Assembly (NCBI RefSeq): GCF_050948175.1
Contig: NW_027490096.1
Location: 124,001-188,000 of the forward strand
Direction of reading: 5' to 3'
Length of the DNA stretch: 64,000 nt
Source of the DNA: Xylocopa sonorina
Lineage: Eukaryota > Arthropoda > Insecta > Hymenoptera > Apidae
In this document: piece after piece, positions 13,269 to 25,631 of the stretch
Numbering within the stretch: the first letter of the stretch is position 1
How the letters are laid out: each line of letters starts with the position of its first letter
Made by a program: the position numbers and the translations under genes
The notes under the pieces: generated by a model
What the model was told of the DNA's origin: nothing
Database searches by the model: none
Seen by the model: the letters and a program-made list of their open reading frames with translations, nothing else

Positions 13269-15014
13269 CTGACGCTATTTCCTAGCATGGAAGTGCCGTA
13301 TTTACATTCGTTTGAAGTGAAGACGAGGTATACATGACACTTCGCAATGAATATTATATCTTATCATGAAACATAGAAATGAGATGCGACATCTCATTTT
13401 AAGAAGCATTAGAACTCTATTGCTTCGATTCGTAGACATCTGCCAACGCTATTTCCTAGCAAGGAAGTGTCGCATTTACATTCCTTTGAAGTGTATGCAA
13501 GGTATACATGACACTTCGCAATGAATATTATATCTTATAATGAAACATAGAAATGAGATGCTATATCTCGTTTTAAGAAGCATTCGAACCCTGTTGCTAC
13601 GATACGTAGACATCTGCAGACGCTATTTCCTAGCAAGGAAGTGTCGCATGTACATTCTTTTGAAGTGAAAACGAGGTATACATAACACTCCACAATGAAT
13701 ATTATATCTTATCAGGAAACATAGAAATGTGATGCGATATCCCGATTTAAGAAGGATTAGAACTCTATTGCTTCGATACGTAGACATCTGCAAACGCTAC
13801 CTCCTAGCAAGGAAGTGTCGCATTTACATTCATTTGAAGTGAAAACGAAGTATACATGACACTCCGCAATGAATATTATCTCTTATCATGAAATATAGAA
13901 GTGAGATGCGATATCGCGATTTAAGAAGCATTAGCACTCTATTGCTTCGATACGTAGACATCTGGAGACAATATTTCCTAGCAAGGAAGTATCGCCTTTA
14001 CATTCTTTTGTAGTGAATACGAGGTATACATAACACTCCACAATGAATATTATATCTTATCATGAAACATAGGAATGAGATGCGATATCGCTATTTAAGA
14101 AGCAATATATATCTATTGCTTCAATAAGTAGACATCTGCCAACGCTATTTCCTGGCAAGGAAGTGACGCATTTACATTCACTTGAAGTGTATACGAGGTA
14201 TACAAGACACTTCGCAATGAATATTATATCTTATCATGAAACATAGAAATGGCGATATCGCGATTTAAGAAGCATTGGGACACTATTGCTTCGATACGTA
14301 GACATCTGCAATCACTTTTTCCGAGCAAGGACGTGTCGCATTAACTTTCTTTTGTGGTGAAGACGAGGTATACATAACACTCCACAATGAATATTATATC
14401 TTATCATGAAACATAGAAGTGAGATGCGATATCGCGTTCTAAGGAGCAATAGAACTTTATTGCTACGATACGTAGATATCTGCAAACGCTATTTCCAAGC
14501 ATAGAAGTGTCGGATTTATATTCTTTTGAAGTGAATACGAGGTATACATGACACTTCGCAATGAATATTATATTTTATCATGAAACATAGGAATGAGATG
14601 CGGTATCGCGTTTCAAGAAAAATTAGAACTATATTGCTTACGATACATAGACATCTGCAAACGCTATTTCCTAGCAAGGAAGTGACGCCTTATCATTCTT
14701 TTGAAGTGAATACGAGGTATACATAACACTGCACAATGAATATTTTATCTTATCATGAAACATAGAAATGAGATGCGATATCGCGATTTAAGCAGCATTA
14801 GAACTCTATTTCTTCGATACGTAGACATGTGCAAATGCTACTTCCTTGCAAGGAAGTGTCGCATTTACATTCTTTTGAAGTGCATACGAAGTATACATGA
14901 CACTCCGCAATGAATATTATATCTTATCATGAAGAATAGAAATGAGATGCGATATCGCGTTTTAAGAAGCATTAGAACACTATTGCTTCGATACGTAGAC
15001 ATCTGCAAACGCTA
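13269..15014 (+). repeat. Block C, copy 2
   Basis: Near-identical to 9619-11364 (offset 3,650) and 23886-25631 (offset 10,617). After 15014 the offset to the first copy drops to 3,477, a loss of 173 bp, consistent with one monomer removed by unequal exchange. The last 79 bp (14936-15014) are identical to 17378-17456, just beyond the LTR. Confidence 0.88.
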
Positions 15015-15812
15015 TTTCCTAGCAAGGAAGTGGCGCATTATCATTCTTTTGAAGTGAATACGAGGTATACATAACACTGCACAACGAATATTATATCTTT
15101 TCATGAAACATAGAAATGAGATGCGATATCGCGATTTAAGCAGCATTAGAACTCTATTGCTTCGATACGTAGACATCTGCAACCGCTATTTCCTAGCAAG
15201 GAAGTGTAGCATTTACATTCTCTTGAAGTGAATACGAGGTATACATGACACTTGGCAATTAATATTGTATCTTATCATGAAACACAGAAATGAGATGCGA
15301 TATCGCGATTTGAGAAGCATTAGAACTCTACTGCTACGATACGTAGACATCTGCAAACGCTATTTCCTAGCATGGAAGTGCCGTATTTACATTCGTTTGA
15401 AGTGAAGACGAGGTATACATGACACTTCGCAATGAATATTATATCCTATCATGAAACATAGAAATGAGATGCGATATCGCTATTTAAGAAGCAATAGATC
15501 TCTATTGCTTCAATACGTAGACATCTGCCAACGCTATTTCCTAGCAATGAAGTGACGCACTATCATTCTTTTGAAGTGAATACGAGGTATACATAACACT
15601 GCACAATGAATATTGTATCTTATCATGAAACATGCAAATGAGATGCGATATCGCGTTTTAAGAAGAATTAGAACTCTATTGCTACGATACGCAGACATCT
15701 GGAAACCCTACTTCCTAGCAGGGAATTGCCGCATTTTCATTCGTTTGAAGTGTGTGCGAGGTATACACTTCGGATCAAACTTCGCACTTATTATTATATC
15801 TTATTATGAAAC

Positions 15813-15816
15813 ATAG
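15813..15816. other. Target-site duplication ATAG, left
   Basis: ATAG at 15813-15816 abuts the LTR start and is repeated at 17378-17381 beyond the LTR end. Removing the element and one ATAG restores the normal satellite context GAAACATAGAAATGAG, confirming a clean insertion into a monomer. Confidence 0.93.
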
Positions 15817-15967
15817 TGTCACGTCCGGCGAAATAACTTTTCGTTTATCCGGAGGCTTCACGACATTAGCCTATTTGTTCGAAATTCGGTCCGCGGAAAC
15901 GCGTTACGACCGGGTTCGACTATTTCAGCTAACGCGACACGGACAAAACACTCGCGATTCGCGGATA

Positions 15968-16354
15968 TTAGGAGTTGGAAATATTACCTTTGCTGATTTC
16001 GTTCTCGATACGTTGGTAAAATTCTCGCCGTGGATCGTTGATTGGTATCGACGTAGGTGCTGGCCTGTTGATTGAGGTTGATAATTCAATGAGCTTCCAG
16101 CGAAGCGGGAAACTGCGTCTCGGATGCGAAGCGGATTCGGTGGAGACTGTAGATATCGCAGCAACCTCGGCTGCGGAAACAGGAGACTCGGCGTTGCTGG
16201 AGACTTCGGAGAGATGCTGCTGAACAGGTGCGGGGACAGGTTGCTGGTACACGGGGGTCCGGGATACGTTACCCACGTATCCACGCACAAGTGAGCGAAG
16301 GAAATTCTTCCTACCCGCGCGTCGTGTTCTTCGCGAACCGGAATCACGCCCCAT
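15968..16354 (-). CDS. LTR-internal open frame with conserved basic peptide (putative first coding exon)
   Basis: A 128-codon frame reading the sense strand of the LTR, starting at an ATG at 16352-16354. Residues 10-28 (16271-16327) contain TRRAGRKNFLRS followed by VRGYVG, shared with the frame in the second LTR at the same residue numbers although flanking sequence has diverged. The rest is rich in Ser, Pro and Ala. I recognise no domain. The stop at 15968-15970 lies just past a splice-donor-like AAAG/GTAATATT (15986-15987), so the frame stays open up to that point. The likely reading is the N-terminal exon of an element protein spliced from the LTR to the missing interior. In a solo LTR it would be a remnant. 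Confidence 0.45.
   Translation of the reverse strand: MGRDSGSRRTRRAGRKNFLRSLVRGYVGNVSRTPVYQQPVPAPVQQHLSEVSSNAESPVSAAEVAAISTVSTESASHPRRSFPLRWKLIELSTSINRPAPTSIPINDPRREFYQRIENEISKGNISNS
15986..15987 (-). promoter_or_regulatory. Splice-donor-like site in LTR copy 1
   Basis: On the sense strand the sequence reads AGCAAAG/GTAATATTTCC, a fair match to a eukaryotic 5' splice site, 171 bp before the LTR 3' end. The second LTR has ATCAAAG/GTAAGGTC 156 bp before its end. The conserved position and core AAAGGTAA suggest function; splicing itself is inference. Confidence 0.4.
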
Positions 16355-16396
16355 TCACCCAGAGTTTTCTGTACTAACAGACAATGCTCGGAAGGA

Positions 16397-16414
16397 TAAG
16401 CGGCGGTCCGCTCT
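16397..16414 (-). other. Conserved dyad upstream of the LTR open frame
   Basis: The sense strand reads AGAGCGGACCGCCGCTTA, in which AGCGG and CCGCT pair around an ACCG loop. It lies 43 bp before the ATG. LTR copy 2 has the same 18-mer with one change (45326-45343), 37 bp before its ATG. It could be an RNA hairpin in the leader or a binding site. Confidence 0.4.
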
Positions 16415-17046
16415 ATCGCAACTCTGCAAAGCTGAGTTCTATACTCCTTCCAGGTGATGGGAAGCTACCCAGTTGTATGGAAGAGACACTTGGAAGAATT
16501 CGTTGTTACTGTTTGTATTAAGCGCGAGAAGTGGTATTTTGATTTAGTAGATATAGGAATTAGTAGATATGGTATTAAACTCAAAAACTAGATGTAGTAA
16601 AATAAATAGAATATATTCTAAGTTAAAATTATACAAAGTTGAAATTATTCTAAGTTAGAACTAAGGAAATAGAAATACTAGCGCGTAGCCTAGACCCCAC
16701 ATCGAGGCGGCTAATGGCTCGAGTATAAGAAATGGTACTGGAGGATTCGACTCCTCGGACTGGAATCTCGAAGTAGACTGACACTCTGAAGTCGCGTCTC
16801 GGACCTCCTCGGTTCGCGAGGCGCTTCGGTCGCGGGCGCTCGTAGTGGGGAGCGCGTGGTCCAGCGAGTGGGTACTCGCGGCTCGTGGTGGGGCTAACTG
16901 CGCGTGTCGTTGGCGCAGACGCTTCTTAATATATAATCATATACCTACGGACTTAGAATTACGTGTGTGTTGTGGTGTGTTACAATATGTGTCATGAGTA
17001 CTTAGATTTAGGATTATAATACATGTACATAGATGTAATATATGAG
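16415..17046 (-). other. Non-coding middle of LTR copy 1
   Basis: About 630 bp with no supportable open frame on the sense strand. It contains an AT-rich block (about 16530-16680) with repeated AACTTAGAAT and AATTTCAACT-like words, a GC-rich block (16790-16920), and a second AT-rich block (16925-17046). The second LTR has the same alternation. A promoter would be expected here, but no core element is convincing enough to call. Confidence 0.5.
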
Positions 17047-17376
17047 TTAAAAATAGTATACAGGGTCTGGCAATGTTGGTTTCCTAAACTGGAACAGTCC
17101 CCATTCCGGTGACGGGCTGCGACTTCTTCCCTCTGGACGGAGGCCTCGATGCGAGGGAGGCGGGGTTGCTCGTAGGTGCGAGCGAGACAGCGTTGCTCGT
17201 TGGTGCGAGCGAGAAAGAGGTGTTCCTACGTGCGTGTGAGCGCGTGCACCTGTGCGCGCGCGAACGCTGCTGGTTGCTGAATCTGCAGGCGTGTACGGCA
17301 GGTTGCCTGCGTGCAGGGGTTGATGCTGGAGGCGGTGAGGAGGCTGATGGGTGGCAGGCGCTACGCCTGACGTCAC
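17047..17376 (-). pseudogene. Open frame entering the LTR from its first bases (possible C-terminal tail)
   Basis: From base 2 of the LTR a frame is open for 109 codons and stops at base 331. It has no ATG near the start, so it looks like a frame running in from outside. LTR copy 2 is open in the same frame from base 2 to base 292, both begin Val-Thr-Ser, and both end shortly after a Thr-Leu-Pro-x-Pro motif followed by aromatic residues. The product is rich in Pro, Arg, His and Ser with no recognised domain. A reading frame ending inside the 3' LTR would explain it. GC-rich chance openness is the alternative. Confidence 0.35.
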
Positions 17377-17377
17377 A

Positions 17378-17381
17378 ATAG
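17378..17381. other. Target-site duplication ATAG, right
   Basis: Second copy of the 4-bp duplication, directly after the ACGTCACA end of the LTR. The satellite monomer resumes in phase with AAATGAGATGCG. Confidence 0.93.
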
Positions 17382-20300
17382 AAATGAGATGCGATATCGC
17401 GTTTTAAGAAGCATTAGAACACTATTGCTTCGATACGTAGACATCTGCAAACGCTACTTCCTAGCAAGGAAGTGTCGCATTTACATTATTTTAAGTGAAT
17501 ACGAGGTATACATTACACTTCGCAATGAATATTATATCTTATCACGAAACATAGAAACGAGATGCGATATGACGATGTGAGAAGCGTTGGAACTCTATTG
17601 CTTCGATACGTATACATCTGCAAAGGCTATTTCCTAGCATGGAAGTGTCGCATTTACATTCTTTTGACGTGAATACGAGGTATACATATAACTGCGCAAT
17701 GAATATTGTATCTTATCATGAAACATAGAAATGAGATGCGATATCGGGATTTAAGAAGAATTAGAACTCTATTGCATCGATACGCAGACATCTCCAAACG
17801 CTATTTACTAGCAAGGAGGTGTCGCATTTACATTCATTTGAAGTGCAGACGAGATATACATAACACTGCACAATGAATATTGTATCTTATCATGGAACAC
17901 AGAAATGAGATGCGATATCGCGATTTAAGAAGCATTAGAACTCTACTGCTACGATACGTAGACATCTGCAAACGCTATTTCCTAGCAAGGAAGTGTCGCA
18001 TTTGCATTCATTTGAAGTGTATGCAAGGTATACATGACACTTCGCAATGAATATTATATCTTATAAAGAAACATAGAAATGAGATGCTATATCTCGTTTT
18101 AAGAAGCATTCGAACCCTGTTGCTTCGATACGTAGACATCTGCAGACGCTATTTCCTAGCAAGGAAGTGTCGCATGTACATTCTTTTGAAGTGAAAACGA
18201 GGTATACATAACACTCCACAATGAATATTATATCTTATCAGGAAACATAGAAATGCGATGCGATATCGCGATTTAAGAAGGATTAGAACTCTATTGCTTC
18301 GATACGTAAACATCTGCAAACGCTACTTCCTAGCAAGGAAGTGTCGCATTTACATTCATTTGAAGTGAAAACGAAGTATACATGACACTCCGCAATGAAT
18401 ATTATCTCTTATCATGAAATATAGAAGTGAGATGCGATATCGCGATTTAAGAAGCATTAGCACTCTATTGCTTCGATACGTAGACATCTGGAGACACTAT
18501 TTCCTAGCAAGGAAGTATCGCCTTTACATTCTTTTGTAGTGAATACGAGGTATACATAGCACTCCACAATGAATATTATATCTTATCATGAAACATAGGA
18601 ATGAGATGCGATATCGCTATTTAAGAAGCAATAGATCTCTATTGCTTCAATACGTAGACATCTGCCAACGCTATTTCCTAGCAAGGAAGTGACGCATTTA
18701 CATTCACTTGAAGTGTATACGAGGTATACAAGACACTTCGCAATGAATATTATATCTTATCATGAAACATAGAAATGGCGATATCGCGATTTAAGAAGCA
18801 TTGGGACACTATTGCTTCGATACGTAGACATCTGCAAACACTTTTTCCGAGGAAGGACGTGCCGCATTAACATTCTTTTGTGGTGAAGACGAGGTATACA
18901 TAACACTCCACAATGAATATTATATCTTATCATGATACATAGAAGTGAGATGCGATATCGCGTTCTAAGGAGCAATAGAACTTTATTGCTACGATACGTA
19001 GATATCTGCAAACGCTATTTCCAAGCATAGAAGTGTCGAATTTATATTCTTTTGAAGTGAATACGAGGTATACATGACACTTCGCAATGAATATTATATT
19101 TTATCATGAGACATAGGAATGAGATGCGGTATCGCGTTTCAAGAAAAATTAGATCTATATTGCTACGATACATAGACATCTGCAAACGCTATTTCCTAGC
19201 AAGGAAGTGACGCCTTATCATTCTTTTGAAGTGAATACGAGGTATACATAACACTGCACAATGAATATTTTATCTTATCATGAAGAATAGAAATGAGATG
19301 CGATATCGCGTTTTAAGAAGCATTAGAACACTATTGCTTCGATACGTAGACATCTGCAAACGCTACTTCCTAGCACGGAAGTGTCGCATTTACATTCTTT
19401 TAAGTGAATACGAGGTATACATTACACTTCGCAATGAATATTATATCTTATCATGAAACATAGAAATGAGATGCCATATCGCGTTTTAAGAAGAATTAGA
19501 ACCCTATTGCTACGATACATAGACATCTGCAAACGCTATTTCCTAGCAAGGAAGTGGCGCATTATCATTCTTTTGAAGTGAATACGAGGTATACATAACA
19601 CTGCACAACGAATATTATATCTTTTCATGAAACATTGAAATGAGATGCGATATCGCGATTTAAGCAGCATTAGAACTCTATTGCTTCGATACGTAGACAT
19701 CTGCAACCGCTGTTTCCTAGCAAGGAAGTGTAGCATTTACATTCTCTTGAAGTGAATACGAGGTATACATGACACTTGGCAATTAATATTGTATCTTATC
19801 ATGAAACACAGAAATGAGATGCGATATCGCGATTTAAGAAGCATTAGAACTCTACTGCTACGATACGTAGACATCTGCAAACGCTATTTCCTAGCATGGA
19901 AGTGCCGTATTTACATTCGTTTGAAGTGAAGACGAGGTATACATGACACTTCGCAATGAATATTATATCCTATCATGAAACATAGATATGAGATGCGATA
20001 TCGCGTTTTAAGAAGCATTAGAACACTATTGCTTCGATACGTTGACATCTGCAAACGCTACTTCCTAGCAAGGAAGTGTTGCATTTACATTCTTTTGAAG
20101 TGAATACGAGGTATACATATAACTGCGCAATGAATATTGTATCTTATCATGAAACATAGAAATGAGATGCGATATAGGGATATAAGAAGAATTAGAACTC
20201 TATTGCATCGATACGCAGACATCTCCAAACGCTATTTACTAGCAAGGAGGTGTCGCATTTACATTCATTTGAAGTGCAGACAAGATATACATAACACTGC

Positions 20301-23300
20301 ACAATGAATATTGTATCTTATCATTAAACACAGAAATGAGATGCGATATCGCGTTTTAAGAAGCATTAGAACACTATTGCTTCGATACGTTGACATCTGC
20401 AAACGCTACTTCCTAGCATGGAAGTGCCGCATTTACATTCATTTGTAGTGTATGCGAGGTATACATGACAATTGGCAATGAATACTATATCCTATCATGA
20501 AACATAGATATGAGATGCGATATCGCGTTATAAGTAGCATTAGAACTCTATTGCTACGATACGCAGACATCTGGAAACCCTACTTCCTAGCAGGGAATTG
20601 CCGCATTTTCATTCGTTTGAAGTGTGTGCGAGGTATACACTTCGGATCAAACTTCGCACTTATTATTATATCTTATTATGAAACATAGAAATGGGATGCG
20701 ATATCGCGTTTTAAGAAGCATTAGAACACTATTGCTTCGATACGTAGACATCTGAAAACGCTATTTCCTAGCATGGAAGTGCCGTATTTACATTCGTTTG
20801 AAGTGAAGACGAGGTATACATGACACTTCGCAATGAATATTATATCTTATCATGAAACATAGAAATGAGATGCGACATCTCATTTTAAGAAGCATTAGAA
20901 CTCTATTGCTTCGATACGTAGACATCTGGAAACGCTATTTCCTAGCAAGGAAGTGTCGCATTTACATTGTTTTGAAGTGAATGCGAGGTATACATGACAC
21001 TCCGCAATGAATATTGTATCTTATCATGAAACACAGAAATGAAATGCGATATCGCTATTTAAGAAGCATGAGAACACTATTGCTTCGATACCTAGACATC
21101 TGTAAACGCTACTTTCTAGCAAGAAAGTGTCGCATTTACATTCTTTTGAAGTGAATACGAGGTATACAAGACCCTTCGCAATGAATATTATATCCTATCA
21201 TGAAACATAGAAATGAGATGCGATATCGCGTTTTAAGAAGCTTTAGAACTCTATTGCTTCGATACGGAGACATCTGGAAACGTAATTTCCTAGAAAGGAA
21301 GTGTCGCATTTACATTCTTTTGAAGCGAATACGAGGTATACATAACTCTCCACAATGAATATTATATCTTATCATGAAACACAGTATTGAGATGCGATAT
21401 CGCGAATTTAAAGGCATTAGAACACTATTGCTACGATACGTAGACATCTGCAAACGCTATTTCCTAGCAAGGAAGTGTCGCAATTACATTCTTTTGAAGT
21501 GAATACGAGGCATACGTGACACTTCGCAATGAATATTATATCTTATCATGAAACATAGAAATGTGATGTGATATGGCTACTTAAGAAGCATTAGAACTCT
21601 ATTTCTTCGATACGTAGACAGCTGCAAACGCTATTTCCTAGCAAGGAAGTGTCACATTTACATTCTCTTGAAGTGAATACGCGGTATACATGACACTTCG
21701 CAATGAACATTATATCTTATCATGAAACATAGAAATGAGATGCTATCTCGCGTTTTAAGAAGAATTAGATCTCCATTTCTACGATACGTAGATATCTGCA
21801 AAAGCTATTTCCTAGCAAGGAAGTGTCGCATTTACATTCTTTTGATGTGCATACTAGGTATACATAACGCTCCAGAATGAATGATATACCTTATCATGAA
21901 ACATAGAAATGAGATGCGATATCGCGTTATATGAAGCATTAGATCTCTATTGCTCTGATACGTAGACATCTGTAGACGCTATTTCCTAGCAAGGAAGCGT
22001 CGCATTTACATTCTTTTGAGGTGAATACAATGTAGAGATAACACTGCACAATGTATATTATATCTTATAATGAGACATAGTAATGGGATGCGATATCATG
22101 ATTTAAGATGCATTAGAACTCTATTGCTTCGATGCGTAGACATCTGGAATCGCTATTTCCTAGCAAGGAAGTGGCGCGTTTACATTCCTTTGAAGTGTGG
22201 ACAAGGAATGCATAGCCCTTCGCAATGAATATTATATCTTATCATGAAACATAGGAATAAGAAGCGATATCGCGATTTAAGAAGCATTAGAACTCTATTG
22301 CTACGATACGTAGACATCTGCAAACGCTATTTCCTAGCAAGGAAGTGCCGCATTTACATTCTTTTGAAGTGAATACGAGGTATACACGACACTTTGCAAT
22401 GAATATTATATCTTATCACGAAGCATAGAAATGAGATGCGATATCCCGTTTCAAGAAGCATTAGAACTGTATTGTTTCGATACGTAGACATCTGGTACCG
22501 CTATTTCCTAGCAAGGAAGTGTCGCGTTTACATTCATTTGAAGTGTATGGAGATATACATGACACATCGCAATGATTATTATATCTTATAATGAAACATA
22601 GAAATGAAATGCGATATCGCGTTTTAAGAAGCATTAGAACTCTGCTGCTTCGATACGTAGACATCTGCCATCGCTATTTCCTAGCAAGGAAGAGTCGCAT
22701 TTACATTCATTTGAAGTGTATGCGAGGTATACAAGACACTTCGCAGTGAATATTACGTCTTATCATGATTCATAGAATTGAGATGCGATATCGCGTTTTG
22801 GGAAGCATTAGAACACTACTGCTACGATACGTAGACATCTGCAGACGCTATTTCCTAGCAAGGAAGTGTCGCATTTACATTCTTTTGAAGTGAATGCGAG
22901 GTATACATAACACTCCATAATGAATATTATATCTTATCATGAAGCATATAAATGAGAAGCGGTTTCGCGTTTTAAGAAGCATTAGAACTCTATTGCTACG
23001 ATACGTAGATATCTGCTGACGCTATTTCCTAGCAAGGAAGTGTCGCATTTACATTCTTTTGAAGTGAATGCAAGGTATACATAACACTCCACAATGAATA
23101 TTATAACTTATCATGAAACATAGAAATGAGATGCGATATCGCGTTTCGAGAAGCATTAGAACTCTATTGCTACGATACGTAGACATCTGCAAACGCTATT
23201 TACTAGCAAGGAAGTGTCGTATTTACATTCTTTTGAAGAGAATACGAGGTATACATGACACACCGCAATGAATAGTATATCCTATCATAAAACATAGAAA

Positions 23301-23711
23301 TGGGATGCGATATGGCGATTCAAGAAGCATTAGATCCCTATTGCTACGATACGTAGATATCTGCTGACGCTATTTCCTAGCAAGGAAGTGTCGCATTTAC
23401 ATTCTTTTGAAGTGAATGCAAGGTATACATAACACTCCACAATGAATATTATAACTTATCATGAAACATAGAAATGAGATGCGATATCGCGTTTCGAGAA
23501 GCATTAGAACTCTATTGCTACGATACGTAGACATCTGCAAACGCTATTTACTAGCAAGGAAGTGTCGTATTTACATTCTTTTGAAGAGAATACGAGGTAT
23601 ACATGACACACCGCAATGAATAGTATATCCTATCATAAAACATAGAAATGGGATGCGATATGGCGATTCAAGCAGCATTAGATCTCTATTGCTACGATAC
23701 GTAGATATCTG

Positions 23712-23885
23712 CTGACGCTATTTCCTAGCAAGGAAGTGTCGCATTTACATTCTTTTGAAGTGAATGCAAGGTATACATAACACTCCACAATGAATATTAT
23801 ATCTTATTATGAAGCATAGAAATGAGGAGCGATTTCGCGTTTTAAGAAGCATTAGAAAAATATTACTACGATACGTAGACATCTG
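23712..23885 (+). repeat. Monomer present in unit 2, absent in unit 1
   Basis: The offset between units changes from 10,443 to 10,617 across this point, an exact single 174-bp monomer. It carries ATATTATATCTTATTATGAAGC and GAGGAGCGATTTCGCG, also seen in unit 3 near 31800. Unit 1 joins directly from the 348-bp dimers into block C instead. Confidence 0.8.
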
Positions 23886-25631
23886 CAGACGCTATTTCCT
23901 AGCATGGAAGTGCCGTATTTACATTCGTTTGAAGTGAAGACGAGGTATACATGACACTTCGCAATGAATATTATATCTTATCATGAAACATAGAAATGAG
24001 ATGCGACATCTCATTTTAAGAAGCATTAGAACTCTATTGCTTCGATTCGTAGACATCTGCCAACGCTATTTCCTAGCAAGGAAGTGTCGCATTTACATTC
24101 CTTTGAAGTGTATGCAAGGTATACATGACACTTCGCAATGAATATTATATCTTATAATAAAACATAGAAATGAGATGCTATATCTCGTTTTAAGAAGCAT
24201 TCGAACCCTGTTGCTACGATACGTAGACATCTGCAGACGCTATTTCCTAGCAAGGAAGTGTCGCATGTACATTCTTTTGAAGTGAAAACGAGGTATACAT
24301 AACACTCCACAATGAATATTATATCTTATCAGGAAACATAGAAATGTGATGCGATATCCCGATTTAAGAAGGATTAGAACTCTATTGCTTCGATACGTAG
24401 ACATCTGCAAACACTACCTCCTAGCAAGGAAGTGTCGCATTTACATTCATTTGAAGTGAAAACGAAGTATACATGACACTCCGCAATGAATATTATCTCT
24501 TATCATGAAATATAGAAGTGAGATGCGATATCGCGATTTAAGAAGCATTAGCACTCTATTGCTTCGATACGTAGACATCTGGAGACAATATTTCCTAGCA
24601 AGGAAGTATCGCCTTTACATTCTTTTGTAGTGAATACGAGGTATACATAACACTCCACAATGAATATTATATCTTATCATGAAACATAGGAACGAGATGC
24701 GATATCGCTATTTAAGAAGCAATATATATCTATTGCTTCAATAAGTAGACATCTGCAAACGCTATTTCCTGGCAAGGAAGTGACGCATTTACATTCACTT
24801 GAAGTGTATACGAGGTATACAAAACACTTCGCAATGAATATTATATCTTATCATGAAACATAGAAATGGCGATATCGCGATTTAAGAAGCATTGGGACAC
24901 TATTGCTTCGATACGTAGACATCTGCAAACACTTTTTCCGAGCAAGGACGTGTCGCATTAACTTTCTTTTGTGGTGAAGACGAGGTATACATAACACTCC
25001 ACAATGAATATTATATCTTATCATGAAACATAGAAGTGAGATGCGATATCGCTTTCTAAGGAGCAATAGAACTTTATTGCTACGATACGTAGATATCTGC
25101 AAACGCTATTTCCAAGCATAGAAGTGTCGGATTTATATTCTTTTGAAGTGAATACGAGGTATACATGACACTTCGCAATGAATATTATATTTTATCATGA
25201 AACATAGGAATGAGATGCGGTATCGCGTTTCAAGAAAAATTAGAACTATATTGCTTACGATACATAGACATCTGCAAACGCTATTTCCTAGCAAGGAAGT
25301 GACGCCTTATCATTCTTTTGAAGTGAATACGAGGTATACATAACACTGCACAATGAATATTTTATCTTATCATGAAACATAGAAATGAGATGCGATATCG
25401 CGATTTAAGCAGCATTAGAACTCTATTTCTTCGATACGTAGACATGTGCAAATGCTACTTCCTTGCAAGGAAGTGTCGCATTTACATTCTTTTGAAGTGC
25501 ATACGAAGTATACATGACACTCCGCAATGAATATTATATCTTATCATGAAGAATAGAAATGAGATGCGATATCGCGTTTTAAGAAGCATTAGAACACTAT
25601 TGCTTCGATACGTAGACATCTGCAAACGCTA
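23886..25631 (+). repeat. Block C, copy 3
   Basis: Third copy of the ten-monomer block (see 9619-11364 and 13269-15014). It runs straight on into sequence that in unit 1 lies on the far side of the LTR. Confidence 0.88.

Larger units (their letters stand above)
1..15816 (+). repeat. 174-bp satellite array, left segment
   Basis: About 90 head-to-tail monomers of a roughly 174-bp satellite. Landmarks recur in fixed order in each monomer: ATGAAACATAGAAATGAG, the 10-bp palindrome GCGATATCGC, CTTCGATACGTAG or CTACGATACGTAG, GACATCTGCAAACGC, the dyad TTCCTAGCAAGGAA, GTGTCGCATTTACATTC, then a variable GAAGTGAATACGAGG, GAAGTGTATGCGAGG or GAAGTGTAGACGAGG. Every monomer has the same orientation. Monomer length varies by only a few bases apart from rare deletions. 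No gene is supported here: the open frames are short, occur on both strands and follow the monomer. Function is unknown; a centromeric or pericentromeric location is plausible from size and homogeneity but is not shown by sequence. Confidence 0.97.
15817..17377 (-). mobile_element. Solo-LTR-like element, copy 1
   Basis: A 1,561-bp non-satellite insertion. In sense (minus) orientation it begins TGTGACGTCAGGCG and ends GGACGTGACA, so it has TG...CA termini within a 9-bp imperfect inverted repeat, and a perfect 4-bp duplication. No internal region, primer-binding site or second LTR is present, so it is best read as a solo LTR left after LTR-LTR recombination. It matches 44278-45877 in both termini and internal order: GC-rich proline-coding start, AT-rich middle, dyad, conserved basic peptide, splice-donor-like site. 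A 4-bp duplication is compatible with Ty3-like (errantivirus-like) elements, but without reverse transcriptase the superfamily is not assignable. A compact non-autonomous element is the alternative. Confidence 0.82.
12241..22683 (+). repeat. Higher-order repeat unit 1 (10,443 bp including LTR)
   Basis: The unit starts at GCAAGGAAGAGTCGC (12241), a tag repeated at 22684 and 30685. Against unit 2 it aligns with offsets of 10,443, then 10,617, 8,175, 7,653 and 8,001 bp. The steps mean that unit 1 lacks one 174-bp monomer present at 23712-23885, carries 2,442 bp absent from unit 2 (about five monomers plus the 1,561-bp LTR and its duplication), carries 522 bp (three monomers) deleted in unit 2, and lacks 348 bp (two monomers) near 19970. 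Outside these steps the copies are almost identical by eye. Confidence 0.88.

Noticed and set aside
15752..16075. Plus-strand frame crossing the satellite/LTR boundary
   Set aside because: It starts in a monomer and runs antisense through the LTR; it is a chance fusion opposite the conserved sense frame.
16038..16223. Plus-strand frame within the first LTR
   Set aside because: Antisense shadow of the 15968-16354 frame, with no counterpart in the second LTR.
15817..17377. Complete LTR retrotransposon
   Set aside because: The start sequence does not recur inside the insertion, and there is no reverse transcriptase, integrase or second LTR.
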